From assembly GCA_900552315.1 (NCBI GenBank), contig URZM01000113.1, positions 1-6,733 on the forward strand: 6,733 bases of DNA. Reading direction: 5' to 3'. A program made the position numbers and the translations under genes. This DNA comes from an uncultured Bacteroidales bacterium. GTDB taxonomy: Bacteria; Bacteroidota; Bacteroidia; Bacteroidales; Muribaculaceae. Below, piece by piece: positions 1-6,733 of this stretch. A model generated the notes under the pieces. It did not search any database. It was not told the origin of the DNA and saw only the letters and a program-made list of their open reading frames with translations. Within the stretch, counting starts at the first letter, position 1. Each line of letters begins with the position of its first letter.

Positions 1-508
1 AGCCTTCGACAAGGTGGCGCGCACGCTGGGGCTGGGCTATCCCGGCGGCCCAGCGGTGAGCCGGGCCGCCCAAACGGGCGATTCCAAAGCTTATCCCCTG
101 CCCACGCCCCATGTAGAGGGCCCGTACAACGTCAGCTTCTCCGGTCTGAAAACAGCTGTGCTCAATCTTGTGAACAAAGCGCAGATGAAAGGAGAACGTG
201 TGAACGTGGCCGATATGGCCGCCAGCTTCCAGTTCCGCATCACGGACATTCTGGCCGAAAAGCTGCTGCTGGCCGCGCAGGATACCGGCGCAAAGCAGAT
301 CTGCATCGCAGGCGGCGTGGCCGCCAACGGCCTGCTGCGGGAGACGCTTGCCGCGGGCGCGAAGAAGCTGGGCGCGCGGCTGTATCTGCCGGAGCTCCGG
401 CTCTGCGGCGACAACGCCGCCATGGTGGCAGCCGCCGGGTATTTCAAATATCTCGACTCTGACTTTTGCGACCTCTCGCTCCCGCCATATTCGCGTGTGA
501 GCGTATGA
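1..508 (+). CDS. tsaD: tRNA N6-adenosine threonylcarbamoyltransferase TsaD, C-terminal half (5' end outside window)
   Basis: TsaD (Gcp/YgjD/Kae1 family) transfers the threonylcarbamoyl group from TC-AMP to A37 of ANN-decoding tRNAs, giving t6A, together with TsaB and TsaE in the cytoplasm. The frame is open to the left edge; the first full codon is at position 2, and the GTG at 14 is internal. The 168 visible residues begin with the family signature AFDKVARTLGLGYPGGP. They continue with NVSFSGLKTA (fragment residues 43-52), IAGGVAANGLLRE (102-114) and CGDNAAM (135-141), whose Asp137 corresponds to the family's metal-binding aspartate. The HxxxH metal ligands and the rest of the ASKHA fold lie upstream, outside the window. 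The family is about 340 aa long, so about half is present, with a normal C-terminus and TGA stop at 506-508. The CinA-family gene starts 9 nt downstream and is probably co-transcribed. Identification is secure. Confidence 0.95.
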   Translation, partial: AFDKVARTLGLGYPGGPAVSRAAQTGDSKAYPLPTPHVEGPYNVSFSGLKTAVLNLVNKAQMKGERVNVADMAASFQFRITDILAEKLLLAAQDTGAKQICIAGGVAANGLLRETLAAGAKKLGARLYLPELRLCGDNAAMVAAAGYFKYLDSDFCDLSLPPYSRVSV

Positions 509-517
509 CCATAATAT

Positions 518-1282
518 ATGGAAACTGCTAAGAAACACAAAGAAGAGCGCCACGTTGTCATCTACGGATACACGCGCGAGGACCTGCAGCGCCTCATGCA
601 CCATTTCGAGGCCTCACTGCCGGACTATATATCCCTTACCTTCAAGACACAGGGAGAGTGTACCCATGTCTCGCTGCGTGGAGCAGCCGAGGGCCTTGAA
701 CTGCTGCGCTACAATATGAACAAATATCAGCGCACCCTGGCAGACCTGTTCCACGAAGAGGTGATAGCCATGGAGGACACCTCCATCTCGCGCCTGCTCG
801 GCAAAAGCCTCGAGGAAAACGAGCTTACCGTCTCAAGCGCCGAGAGCTGCACAGGCGGCAACATCGCCCACCGAATAGTCCAGAACCCAGGCAGCTCATC
901 ATATTTCCTCGGCAGCGTGGTAAGTTATTCCAACGACGTAAAGGCTAATGTGCTCGGCGTGAACCGCTCCATCATCGAGGCCAACGGAGCCGTGAGCCGT
1001 CCCGTGGTCGAAGAGATGGTGAAAGGGGTATGTGCCCTGATGCGCACCCGATGCGGCATGGCCACCTCAGGCATAGCGGGCCCCGACGGCGGCTCTGCAT
1101 CCAAACCCGTGGGTACGGTCTGGTTCGCCGTCAAATATGACGACCTCACGGTGAGCGAGGTGCGTTATTTCAAAGGCTCGCGCGACGAGATTATCGAGGC
1201 GGCCACAAACCATGCCATGGTCATGCTCCTCAACGTGATCCGCAACAACTACACCCCACCTGAATACAGCGGCGACGAGTGA
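518..1282 (+). CDS. CinA-family protein: KH-type domain plus PncC-type nicotinamide-nucleotide amidohydrolase, without MoCF domain
   Basis: The C-terminal domain (about residues 88-245) is the CinA-C/PncC fold, which deamidates NMN to NaMN for NAD salvage in the cytoplasm. Visible motifs are AESCTGG (108-114, candidate catalytic Ser110), SSYFLGSVVSYSNDVK (candidate Tyr137 and Lys142) and SGIAGPDGG (184-192) followed by KPVGTVWFAV. All key residues are retained, so activity is likely. Residues 11-85 resemble the KH-type domain that sits in the middle of full-length CinA (pattern YGYTREDLQRL, then ASLPDYISLTF, then a short strand-helix). The roughly 170-residue N-terminal MoCF/ADP-ribose pyrophosphatase domain of full-length CinA (about 410-420 aa) is absent. 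The 9 nt between the tsaD stop and this ATG leave no room for it. The ATG at 518 follows ACCATAATAT, with no Shine-Dalgarno, which is normal in this phylum. A competence role should not be assumed. The family call is strong; the KH assignment is by motif similarity. Confidence 0.9.
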   Translation: METAKKHKEERHVVIYGYTREDLQRLMHHFEASLPDYISLTFKTQGECTHVSLRGAAEGLELLRYNMNKYQRTLADLFHEEVIAMEDTSISRLLGKSLEENELTVSSAESCTGGNIAHRIVQNPGSSSYFLGSVVSYSNDVKANVLGVNRSIIEANGAVSRPVVEEMVKGVCALMRTRCGMATSGIAGPDGGSASKPVGTVWFAVKYDDLTVSEVRYFKGSRDEIIEAATNHAMVMLLNVIRNNYTPPEYSGDE

Positions 1283-1405
1283 CGGGGCTCTCTCTCGCCC
1301 GCACCAGTTGAATCGCTATAAACCGGAATCGGCGCGGCTCGCTTTCGTATCTCAGGAATGTAGAACTGTTGTACTAATCTCTATCTTGACCGATTACTGG
1401 ATTCG
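1283..1405. other. Convergent intergenic region without a clear terminator
   Basis: These 123 bases separate the 3' ends of the + strand CinA-family gene and the - strand susD-like gene. The only potential stems are short: CGGG/CCCG at 1283-1286 and 1298-1301, and CCG/CGG around 1325-1334. Neither has a proper T-tract, so I do not call an intrinsic terminator for either operon. No small ORF or RNA gene is apparent. Confidence 0.5.
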
Positions 1406-3145
1406 TCAGTTATAGCCTTTGTTCTGCACATACAGTCCGGGCACATAGTACAGCTGGTTGTACGGTATCGGATAGAACTCGTTCTTGCCCGGTGTATAGT
1501 GCGCGTCCTCGTAATACTGTCCGTAACGCACCCCCTCATAGCTGGCGTTCTTCTCCGACTCGAAATAGGCGTTCAGCACCTTCGAGGCTATGCCCCAGCG
1601 GCGCAGGTCGAAATAGCGGCTGCTCTCCATGGCCATCTCCAGGCGGCGCTCCCAGCGCAGACATTCGCGTGCCGTGGCCTTGTCGGCGAAATACGATGCC
1701 GGATAGAGGGCTATCTCGCAGTAATCCTTGGCGTATTCTATATGCTTGTCCACCGAGTTGGCCGCGCGTTGGCGTATCTCGTTGATGATGGTGCGTGCCT
1801 CCTCCAGGTATCCAAGCTCTATGAGCGCCTCGGCGCGCATCAGCATCACATCCGTGTAGCGGAACACGTAGTCGTTCATGGCGAAGGCCTGCCAGGAGCC
1901 TTCGAAAGTCTCCCCGGCGCTGCGCTGCGGGACATCCTTCAGCGACGTGTAATACCCGTACGTGTTGGGAGTGCGCGAATTGGCCATGGTCATCATATAG
2001 TCCTGCTCATACTTGTAGGGGAACGAGGGCATACCCACTGTATGGAAGAGTCTCGGGTCCCATTTCTGGGTGGTGGACCCGCCCATCACAGGATAATCGT
2101 CAGAGTCGTTGAAATGCTCGAACATGGGCAGGCCGTCCTTGGTCTTGAACGCGTTCACCAGGTTCTGCGAGGGCTTGTGGAAATCCCATCCGCAGGACCA
2201 CATGCCCCAGCATCCGTTGAGCGTGTTGGACCAGTTGGCACGTCCGAAGCGGGTGTTGTCCTCTGTGTAGCCGGAGGTCTGCACGGCGAACACCGACTCC
2301 TTGCTGTTCTTGTACTCGGGCAGGAATATGTCGCCATAGTCCTCCAGGTAGCCATAACGCGAATTGCGAACCACCTCCGTGTAGTCCAGCACCTTCTGCA
2401 TATACTCCGGATTGATGAAGTCCACGCCGTCCGTAGCCTCGTAGCCGTCGCCCCACGCCAATGTCAGATAGCACTTGGCCAGGTACGCCGCTGCCGCTAT
2501 CTTGTTGGCGCGGCCGCCGCCATCCTCTACCTCGGCAGGCAGTGCCTCATAGGCCAGCTCGAACTCATGTATCACCTTGGCGAAAAGCTCCTCATAGGTG
2601 TACTGGTTGTTCGGGGTCTTCTCCTGAAGGTTGTTCACGAATACATGCTCGTCTATCCAGGGTATCTGCCTGAACACGGTCAGCAGCTTGAAATAGCTGT
2701 GTCCGCGCAGGAAATGCACCTCGCCGGTCCTTTGGGCGGCCGTCTTCTCGCCCAGCACCTCCACGCCATGCTCCTGCAACGCCACCAGGGCGCGGTTGCA
2801 TCGCGATATGTTGCAATAGAGCCGGTACCACAGCTCGTCCAGCTCGCCGGGGGTGGCTGTCAGCGTAGACCATATCTCCATGGGGTGATACCCCGTGTCG
2901 GTGGTGCCTCCGCCGCCCTTGAGACAGTCGTCGGACGAAAGGTCGCCGTAGGGCCACAGGTTGAACGGATAGGAGAACCAGCAGTCGCCCATGGCGGCAT
3001 AGGCCGAGTTGACCATCTTGTCAGGCTGCGCGTAGGCCAGCTCGCCGTTCACCACACCCGTGGGGGGCACGTCAATGAAATCGTTGCACGAGGTCAGGGC
3101 TGCCGAGCCTGCCATGGCTATGATAAATGCTTTGAATAGTTTCAT
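1406..3145 (-). CDS. SusD/RagB-family nutrient-binding outer-membrane lipoprotein
   Basis: SusD-family proteins are surface lipoproteins that cap a SusC barrel and capture glycans or peptides for TonB-driven import. The 579-aa product starts with a basic and hydrophobic signal peptide ending in the lipobox LTSC, so Cys20 would be lipidated after signal peptidase II cleavage. Family hallmarks in order are: GDLSSDDCLKGGGG (67-80); the TPR-helix segment GEVHFLRGHSYFKLLTVFRQIPW (141-163, shown in part by FLRGHSYFKL); ANKIAAAAYLAKCYL (213-227); a YTDVMLMRAEALIELG helix; the C-terminal signature with ERRLEMA and RYFDLRRWG (within 493-518); and the ending PIPYNQLYYVPG. The length is typical. It starts 28 nt after the susC-like stop and is the last gene of that operon. 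Ten cysteines including Cys20 is a rather high count for a surface protein. Substrate specificity cannot be read from the sequence, and no enzyme gene is adjacent to suggest it. Confidence 0.95.
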   Translation of the reverse strand: MKLFKAFIIAMAGSAALTSCNDFIDVPPTGVVNGELAYAQPDKMVNSAYAAMGDCWFSYPFNLWPYGDLSSDDCLKGGGGTTDTGYHPMEIWSTLTATPGELDELWYRLYCNISRCNRALVALQEHGVEVLGEKTAAQRTGEVHFLRGHSYFKLLTVFRQIPWIDEHVFVNNLQEKTPNNQYTYEELFAKVIHEFELAYEALPAEVEDGGGRANKIAAAAYLAKCYLTLAWGDGYEATDGVDFINPEYMQKVLDYTEVVRNSRYGYLEDYGDIFLPEYKNSKESVFAVQTSGYTEDNTRFGRANWSNTLNGCWGMWSCGWDFHKPSQNLVNAFKTKDGLPMFEHFNDSDDYPVMGGSTTQKWDPRLFHTVGMPSFPYKYEQDYMMTMANSRTPNTYGYYTSLKDVPQRSAGETFEGSWQAFAMNDYVFRYTDVMLMRAEALIELGYLEEARTIINEIRQRAANSVDKHIEYAKDYCEIALYPASYFADKATARECLRWERRLEMAMESSRYFDLRRWGIASKVLNAYFESEKNASYEGVRYGQYYEDAHYTPGKNEFYPIPYNQLYYVPGLYVQNKGYN

Positions 3146-3173
3146 CGTAGTATTATGAGTTTAAGAGAGTTGT

Positions 3174-6100
3174 TTAAAAATCCACCTGAACGCCGAACGA
3201 CACGGAGGTGGGAAGCGGATAGGCCCAGTTGGGGTTCTCTGGGTCCGTGCATGTCAGGCTCTTGCTCTTGATGGTGAGCAGGTTCTGTCCCGACACATAC
3301 ACCCTGGCGCGCGACATGCGCAGCTTCGAGAGCAAGCTGGTCGGCAACGAGTAGCCCAATTGCAGCGTGCGCAGTTTGGCATAGGAGCCGTTCTCCACGA
3401 AATAGGAGGAGGTGCGCCCTTCGTCGCCCGTGTTGTTGGTCGTGAGCATAGGTATCGTGGAGGAGGTGTTCACCACCGGGAGCCACGCGTCCAGCACACG
3501 CACGCCCTTGTTGCTTCCCGCATCCGTCACGCTCCAGAAATCGTTCTGGAATTTCTGGTTGTTGTACACGTCCTGGCCCAGCACTCCCTGCCAGAACATG
3601 CTGAGGTCGAAATTCTTGTAGGTCAGTTCCAGGTTGAGTCCGAAGGAGAGGTCCGGCACCGGATTGAATATCCAGGTCTGGTCGTCGGCGGTGATGCGGC
3701 CGTCATGGTTCAGGTCGGCATACTTGAGTCCGCCCACCCGGGCGTTGTCCTGGCCATGGCCGTCGACCTCGGCCTGGTCCTGGAAGATACCCTCGCACAC
3801 ATACCCCACGATGGAGCCGTAAGGCTGCCCGGACTGCACCAGGTTCTCGGTGGTGGTGTGGGCATACGAGCCGGTGGTGGTGCTCGGCAGGTAAGTGACC
3901 TTGTTGCGGAAGAAATCCATATTGAGCGACGCCTTGTAGCCCACACCGCAGGCCAGCTCGTCACGCCACCCTATCAGGAACTCCATGCCCCAGTTGCGCA
4001 GCGAGGGACCGTTGAGCCAGGAGGCGCCCCCCTCACCCATGGAGCCGAGGTACGCCGGTATGATGAGCATGTCCTTCACGTCCTTTATATACGCGTCCAC
4101 CGTGCCGTACAGGCGGCTGCCGAACATTGAGTAGTCCACACCCGCGTTGTACTGGATGGTCGTTTCCCATTTCAGGTCGGGGTTGGCCGTCTGCGTGGCT
4201 ATGTAGCCGGAGGGGAATATGCCGCTCTGCTGCAGGAGCAGGTCGTAGGCCGTAGAGGTCACGCGGTCGTTGCCGTAGTCTGCCACATAAAGGGCGTAGC
4301 GGGCCGTGTTGGAGATGGCCTGGTTGCCGGTCTTGCCCCAGGAGAGTCGCACTTTCAGGTCATTGAGCCAAGACTTGTCGATATGCTCCGACACCCTGTA
4401 GCCCAGTGTGGCGGCGGGGAAAGTGCCATAGCGGTTGTTGCTGCCGAACCGTGAGGAGCCGTCCCTGCGTATGGTGAACGAGGCCAGCAGCAGGTCGCGC
4501 CAGTTGTAGTCCGCCTTGGCGAAGAACGACACCAGGGCATACGCGCTCCGGTTGCCCGTGGAGCGCTCCACACCGCTCGACGCGTCCGGATACATATAGT
4601 CCGGTGTCTCTATGTCGTAGTCCTCATTGTAGGCCGAGAAATCGATGCGGCTCTGGCGGAACAGTTCCATGCCGGCAAGCACCGTGAAGTCGTGGTCCTC
4701 ACGTATCTTGAAATTGTAGTTGGCCGTGTTGGTCCATGTCCACTTGGAGTCGTTGGCCTGCGAGAGGGTCGTGGAGTTCATGTCGTTGTTCACGATGTCG
4801 CTGTGGAACGTGTAGTTGTACGAATGTATGAACGCCGCGTCATAGTCCAGTCCGAAATTGGATCGCAGCAGCAGCCCCTTCACGGGCTTCACGTCTATGT
4901 AGGCGTTCCCGAAGAGCCGCCATACGTTCAGGGAGTTGTCTTTGTTGAAGGCAAGCTCGCGCAGAGGGTTCTGGCGGTCCGCCATGCTGCCCACGGGGCC
5001 GCCGTAGGTGGTGCCGTCCGTCTCGAACACAGGCACGGTGGAGGGCATCTTCAGAGCGTTCTCCAGCGGCTGGCAGTCAACCTGCTTCGTGTAGGTCAGG
5101 GTGAAATTCTCGCCAACGCTCACAATCGGGCAGATGTTGAACGATGTGTTCATGCGGGCCGAGATGTTCTCGAAATTAGTATATTTCAATATACCGTCAT
5201 TACGCTTGTAGCCCAGTGAGAAGAACGCCGTGCCGCGCTCGGAGGCCGTGGAGAGGGCCACGTCATAGTTCTGGGCGAAGCCGGTACGTGATATTTCGCC
5301 GAGCCAGTCGGTGTCAGACATGAGCATGGTGCGCTTGGCATTTATATAGCCGTCATAAAGGCCGTTGACCCTGTAGTCCACATAGCGGTTGTTCACACGG
5401 TCATAGACAGAGATGGGATAGCCGTCGGCAGCCCGCAGGTCCAGGCCGTAGCCGGAGGCGTAGGCCACCGGGTCGAGACCGTCGTTCATGGCGGCCTGCG
5501 CCATAGCCGTGGCATAGCCGGGAGTGTCCAAAAGCTTCATCTTCGACTGCGGCGAGTAGAACTGCGCCGTCCAGTTGGCCGAGAAGCTCACGTCCACTTT
5601 CTTCCCTTGCGACTTCTTGCCGCTCTTGGTCGTTATGATGATGACTCCGTTGGCAGCCCGAGAGCCATAGATGGAGGCCGAGGCTGCGTCCTTGAGCACC
5701 TGCATGCTCTCTATATCGTTCATGTTAAGCGAATTGAGCGTGGCCGTTGTAGGCACTCCGTCTATTATGAACAAGGGGTCCTGCGAGGCGTTGAACGAAC
5801 CTATGCCTCGGATGCGCACCGACCCCGTCCCGCTCGGCGAGCCGTTGCCGGTGATGGTCATGCCCGGGACCTTGCCCTGGAGCGCCCTCATAGGGTCAGG
5901 GTCAGGAGTGGTCTCCAGTGCCTCGGTCGACACCACGGACACAGCCCCTGTCAAGTCCGCCTTCTTTACGCTCTGGTAGCCTATCACCACCACCTCGTCA
6001 AGCATGTCGTCGCTCTCGCCGAGCGCCACCTGCATGTTCTCCTCGGCCTTGCGCTCCTCGGGTTCATACCCCACATAAGAGAACTTGAGGATGGCGCCGT

Positions 6101-6296
6101 CAGGCACCGTCAGGGTGAACGTGCCGTCGAAGTCTGTGGCGGCGCCCGTCTTGGTCGCGTCGCAATACACGGTCGCGCCTATCAGGGGCTCGTTGTCTGT
6201 CCCGGAGACCACCGTCCCGTGTACCGTGACATTCTGGGCCTGGGCGAGAATCGCAGTCACCAGAAGCATGATCGCAGTCAGAAAAGATTTTTTCAT
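3174..6296 (-). CDS. SusC/RagA-family TonB-linked outer-membrane transporter
   Basis: This 1040-aa protein is a TonB-dependent beta-barrel importer that works as a complex with the SusD-like lipoprotein encoded just downstream. The signal peptide (MKKSFLTAIMLLVTAILAQA) is probably cleaved after Ala20. Residues 22-95 form the carboxypeptidase-D-regulatory-like domain typical of SusC (HGTVVSGTDNEPLIGATV, then FDGTFTLTV, then FSYVGYE). DEVVVIGYQSV (100-110) is the conserved lead-in containing the probable TonB box. The plug follows (about 110-225): ALQGKVPGM (138-146), RIRGIGSFNAS (161-171), PLFIIDGVP (174-182) and YGSRAANGVIIITTKSG (210-226). The remainder is barrel and ends in VQVDF, with the terminal aromatic residue expected for BAM-assembled proteins. 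There is no N-terminal STN domain, so ECF-sigma/anti-sigma signalling through this transporter is unlikely; this fits control by the AraC-type regulator upstream. The ATG at 6296 gives the best signal peptide. Imported substrate unknown. Confidence 0.96.
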   Translation of the reverse strand: MKKSFLTAIMLLVTAILAQAQNVTVHGTVVSGTDNEPLIGATVYCDATKTGAATDFDGTFTLTVPDGAILKFSYVGYEPEERKAEENMQVALGESDDMLDEVVVIGYQSVKKADLTGAVSVVSTEALETTPDPDPMRALQGKVPGMTITGNGSPSGTGSVRIRGIGSFNASQDPLFIIDGVPTTATLNSLNMNDIESMQVLKDAASASIYGSRAANGVIIITTKSGKKSQGKKVDVSFSANWTAQFYSPQSKMKLLDTPGYATAMAQAAMNDGLDPVAYASGYGLDLRAADGYPISVYDRVNNRYVDYRVNGLYDGYINAKRTMLMSDTDWLGEISRTGFAQNYDVALSTASERGTAFFSLGYKRNDGILKYTNFENISARMNTSFNICPIVSVGENFTLTYTKQVDCQPLENALKMPSTVPVFETDGTTYGGPVGSMADRQNPLRELAFNKDNSLNVWRLFGNAYIDVKPVKGLLLRSNFGLDYDAAFIHSYNYTFHSDIVNNDMNSTTLSQANDSKWTWTNTANYNFKIREDHDFTVLAGMELFRQSRIDFSAYNEDYDIETPDYMYPDASSGVERSTGNRSAYALVSFFAKADYNWRDLLLASFTIRRDGSSRFGSNNRYGTFPAATLGYRVSEHIDKSWLNDLKVRLSWGKTGNQAISNTARYALYVADYGNDRVTSTAYDLLLQQSGIFPSGYIATQTANPDLKWETTIQYNAGVDYSMFGSRLYGTVDAYIKDVKDMLIIPAYLGSMGEGGASWLNGPSLRNWGMEFLIGWRDELACGVGYKASLNMDFFRNKVTYLPSTTTGSYAHTTTENLVQSGQPYGSIVGYVCEGIFQDQAEVDGHGQDNARVGGLKYADLNHDGRITADDQTWIFNPVPDLSFGLNLELTYKNFDLSMFWQGVLGQDVYNNQKFQNDFWSVTDAGSNKGVRVLDAWLPVVNTSSTIPMLTTNNTGDEGRTSSYFVENGSYAKLRTLQLGYSLPTSLLSKLRMSRARVYVSGQNLLTIKSKSLTCTDPENPNWAYPLPTSVSFGVQVDF

Positions 6297-6327
6297 GTTT
6301 ATTATAGGTTTTTTGGGTTTTCCGGTG

Positions 6328-6359
6328 CGAAGTTATGTAATACGTTGAATTGCAGCATA
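6328..6359 (-). promoter_or_regulatory. Candidate Bacteroidota-type promoter for the susC-susD-like operon
   Basis: Reading the - strand, TATG (6356-6359) is followed after exactly 20 nt by TAACTTCG (6328-6335). Bacteroidota primary-sigma promoters have a -33 TTTG and a -7 TAnnTTTG, so each box has one mismatch and the spacing is normal. Transcription would start near 6321, giving a leader of roughly 25 nt that is A-rich (ending CCTATAATAAAC) before the ATG. An alternative -33 TTTG occurs at 6363-6366, but the -7 partner at the right distance is poor. This is motif matching by eye only. Confidence 0.35.
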
Positions 6360-6441
6360 TCACAAATGTTGCACGTCCTTTTGTTTTTGGGGATTGGCCT
6401 GATTCGTTATTGGCTTCGCATCATCTGTGGCAGCATACGGC

Positions 6442-6482
6442 AAAAACCGGACGTGCCGAGGAAAGCTCAGACACGTCCGGTT
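6442..6482 (-). terminator. Rho-independent terminator of the AraC-type regulator gene
   Basis: The arms at 6445-6455 and 6472-6482 are perfect 11-bp inverted repeats (AACCGGACGTG with CACGTCCGGTT). The 16-nt interior can form a further 3-bp GAG/CTC stem. In - strand orientation the hairpin ends in CCGG followed by TTTTT (6442-6446; the last Ts overlap the stem) and then G. It lies 37 nt beyond the regulator's stop codon and about 80 nt before the candidate susC promoter. This separates the regulator transcript from the SusCD operon. With only a short interrupted A-run on the other side, it is a poorer terminator for + strand transcription. Confidence 0.8.
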
Positions 6483-6519
6483 CAACAGCACCGCCATCGG
6501 TCACACATGCAGGAATACG

Positions 6520-6733
6520 TCACCTTGTCTGGGCACGTTGCTCGGTCGGGGTCTGCCCGTAAGCCTCACGGTAGCATTTGGAGAAATACGATGGTGAGGA
6601 GAATCCTGTCTCATATGCGATCTCACTCACTGATTTGTCGGTGCTTATGAGCAGGTGCCGAGCCCGGCGCAGGCGCAATGCGCGGATAAGCTCGACAGGG
6701 GAATAATTGGTGAGGGCCTTGATCTTACGGTAA
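6520..6733 (-). CDS. AraC-family DNA-binding domain of a transcriptional regulator (possibly a hybrid two-component system), C-terminal end only
   Basis: The - strand frame is open to the right edge (first full codon 6730-6732) and encodes 70 residues before the TGA at 6520-6522. It starts YRKIKALTNYSPVELIRALR, continues LRRARHLL, and contains the AraC-type second helix-turn-helix SVSEIAYETGFSSPSYFSKC followed by YREAYGQTP, then ends within seven residues. The order LYRKIKALT-SPxELIRxLRLxRAxxLL is what is usually seen at the end of Bacteroides hybrid two-component regulators, which commonly sit beside SusCD genes. The sensor portion is outside the window, so a plain AraC regulator remains possible. 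The gene lies on the same strand and upstream of the SusCD pair and is the likely regulator of it. The domain call is very secure; the full architecture is inference. Confidence 0.9.
   Translation of the reverse strand, partial: YRKIKALTNYSPVELIRALRLRRARHLLISTDKSVSEIAYETGFSSPSYFSKCYREAYGQTPTEQRAQTR

Noticed and set aside
91..561. A 156-codon - strand open frame over the tsaD fragment
   Set aside because: It is antisense to the conserved TsaD coding region, has an arginine- and serine-rich low-information translation, and matches no family I recognise.
1283..1301. Possible terminator hairpin just after the CinA-family stop codon
   Set aside because: Only four base pairs can form around an 11-nt loop and no T-run follows, so it does not qualify as an intrinsic terminator.
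1499..3139. A 546-codon open frame on the + strand, antisense to the susD-like gene
   Set aside because: It lies in exact codon register opposite the real gene, where stops appear only if the sense gene uses TTA, CTA or TCA. Those codons are rare in this G+C-rich genome. The translation shows no family motifs, and the - strand product is unmistakably SusD.
6326..6420. Inverted TGCGAAG/CTTCGCA pair (6326-6332 and 6414-6420) flanking the susC promoter region, considered as invertible-promoter repeats
   Set aside because: Phase-variable promoters in Bacteroidota usually have inverted repeats well over 10 bp. Seven bases over an 80-bp gap is expected by chance, and there is no recombinase gene in view.
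5607..6650. A 347-codon + strand open frame across the 5' part of the susC-like gene, its promoter region and the regulator end
   Set aside because: Most of it is the codon-register antisense of the SusC signal peptide, regulatory-like domain and plug. Its tail runs through the terminator and the AraC-type domain. It has no recognisable domain. The + strand frames at 3360-4130 and 4692-5219 are the same kind of shadow.

Overview
The window is a piece of a Bacteroidales (phylum Bacteroidota) chromosome. The main evidence is a tandem SusC/SusD outer-membrane nutrient-uptake pair, found essentially only in this phylum. No Shine-Dalgarno sequences precede the starts; the leaders are A/T-rich instead. 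The coding DNA is G+C-rich for the order and uses few TTA, CTA and TCA codons. This fits high-GC gut lineages such as Muribaculaceae or Alistipes-like taxa, but genus cannot be fixed from the sequence alone.

Layout. (1) Positions 1-1282, + strand, hold a housekeeping pair: the C-terminal half of tsaD (tRNA t6A synthesis), then 9 nt later a CinA-family gene. The CinA-family protein has the KH-type domain and the PncC amidohydrolase domain but lacks the usual N-terminal MoCF/COG1058 domain. (2) Positions 1283-1405 are a short convergent intergenic region with no convincing terminator. (3) Positions 1406-6296, - strand, hold a two-gene operon, susC-like (1040 aa) then susD-like (579 aa), 28 nt apart. 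(4) Positions 6297-6519 are the upstream regulatory region, with a plausible Bacteroidota-type promoter for susC and a strong intrinsic terminator belonging to the gene upstream. (5) From 6520 to the window edge, - strand, is the C-terminal AraC-type DNA-binding domain of a regulator whose remainder lies outside.

How the parts fit. The regulator probably controls the SusCD operon. The SusC-like porin would import a ligand captured by the SusD-like surface lipoprotein, powered by TonB. No glycoside hydrolase, sulfatase, protease or surface glycan-binding gene accompanies the pair here, and the operon runs straight into the convergent tsaD-cinA unit, so this is a minimal uptake locus whose substrate cannot be named. 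I see no CRISPR array, mobile element, RNA gene or clearly new system. The most unusual point is the domain-truncated CinA-family protein beside tsaD.
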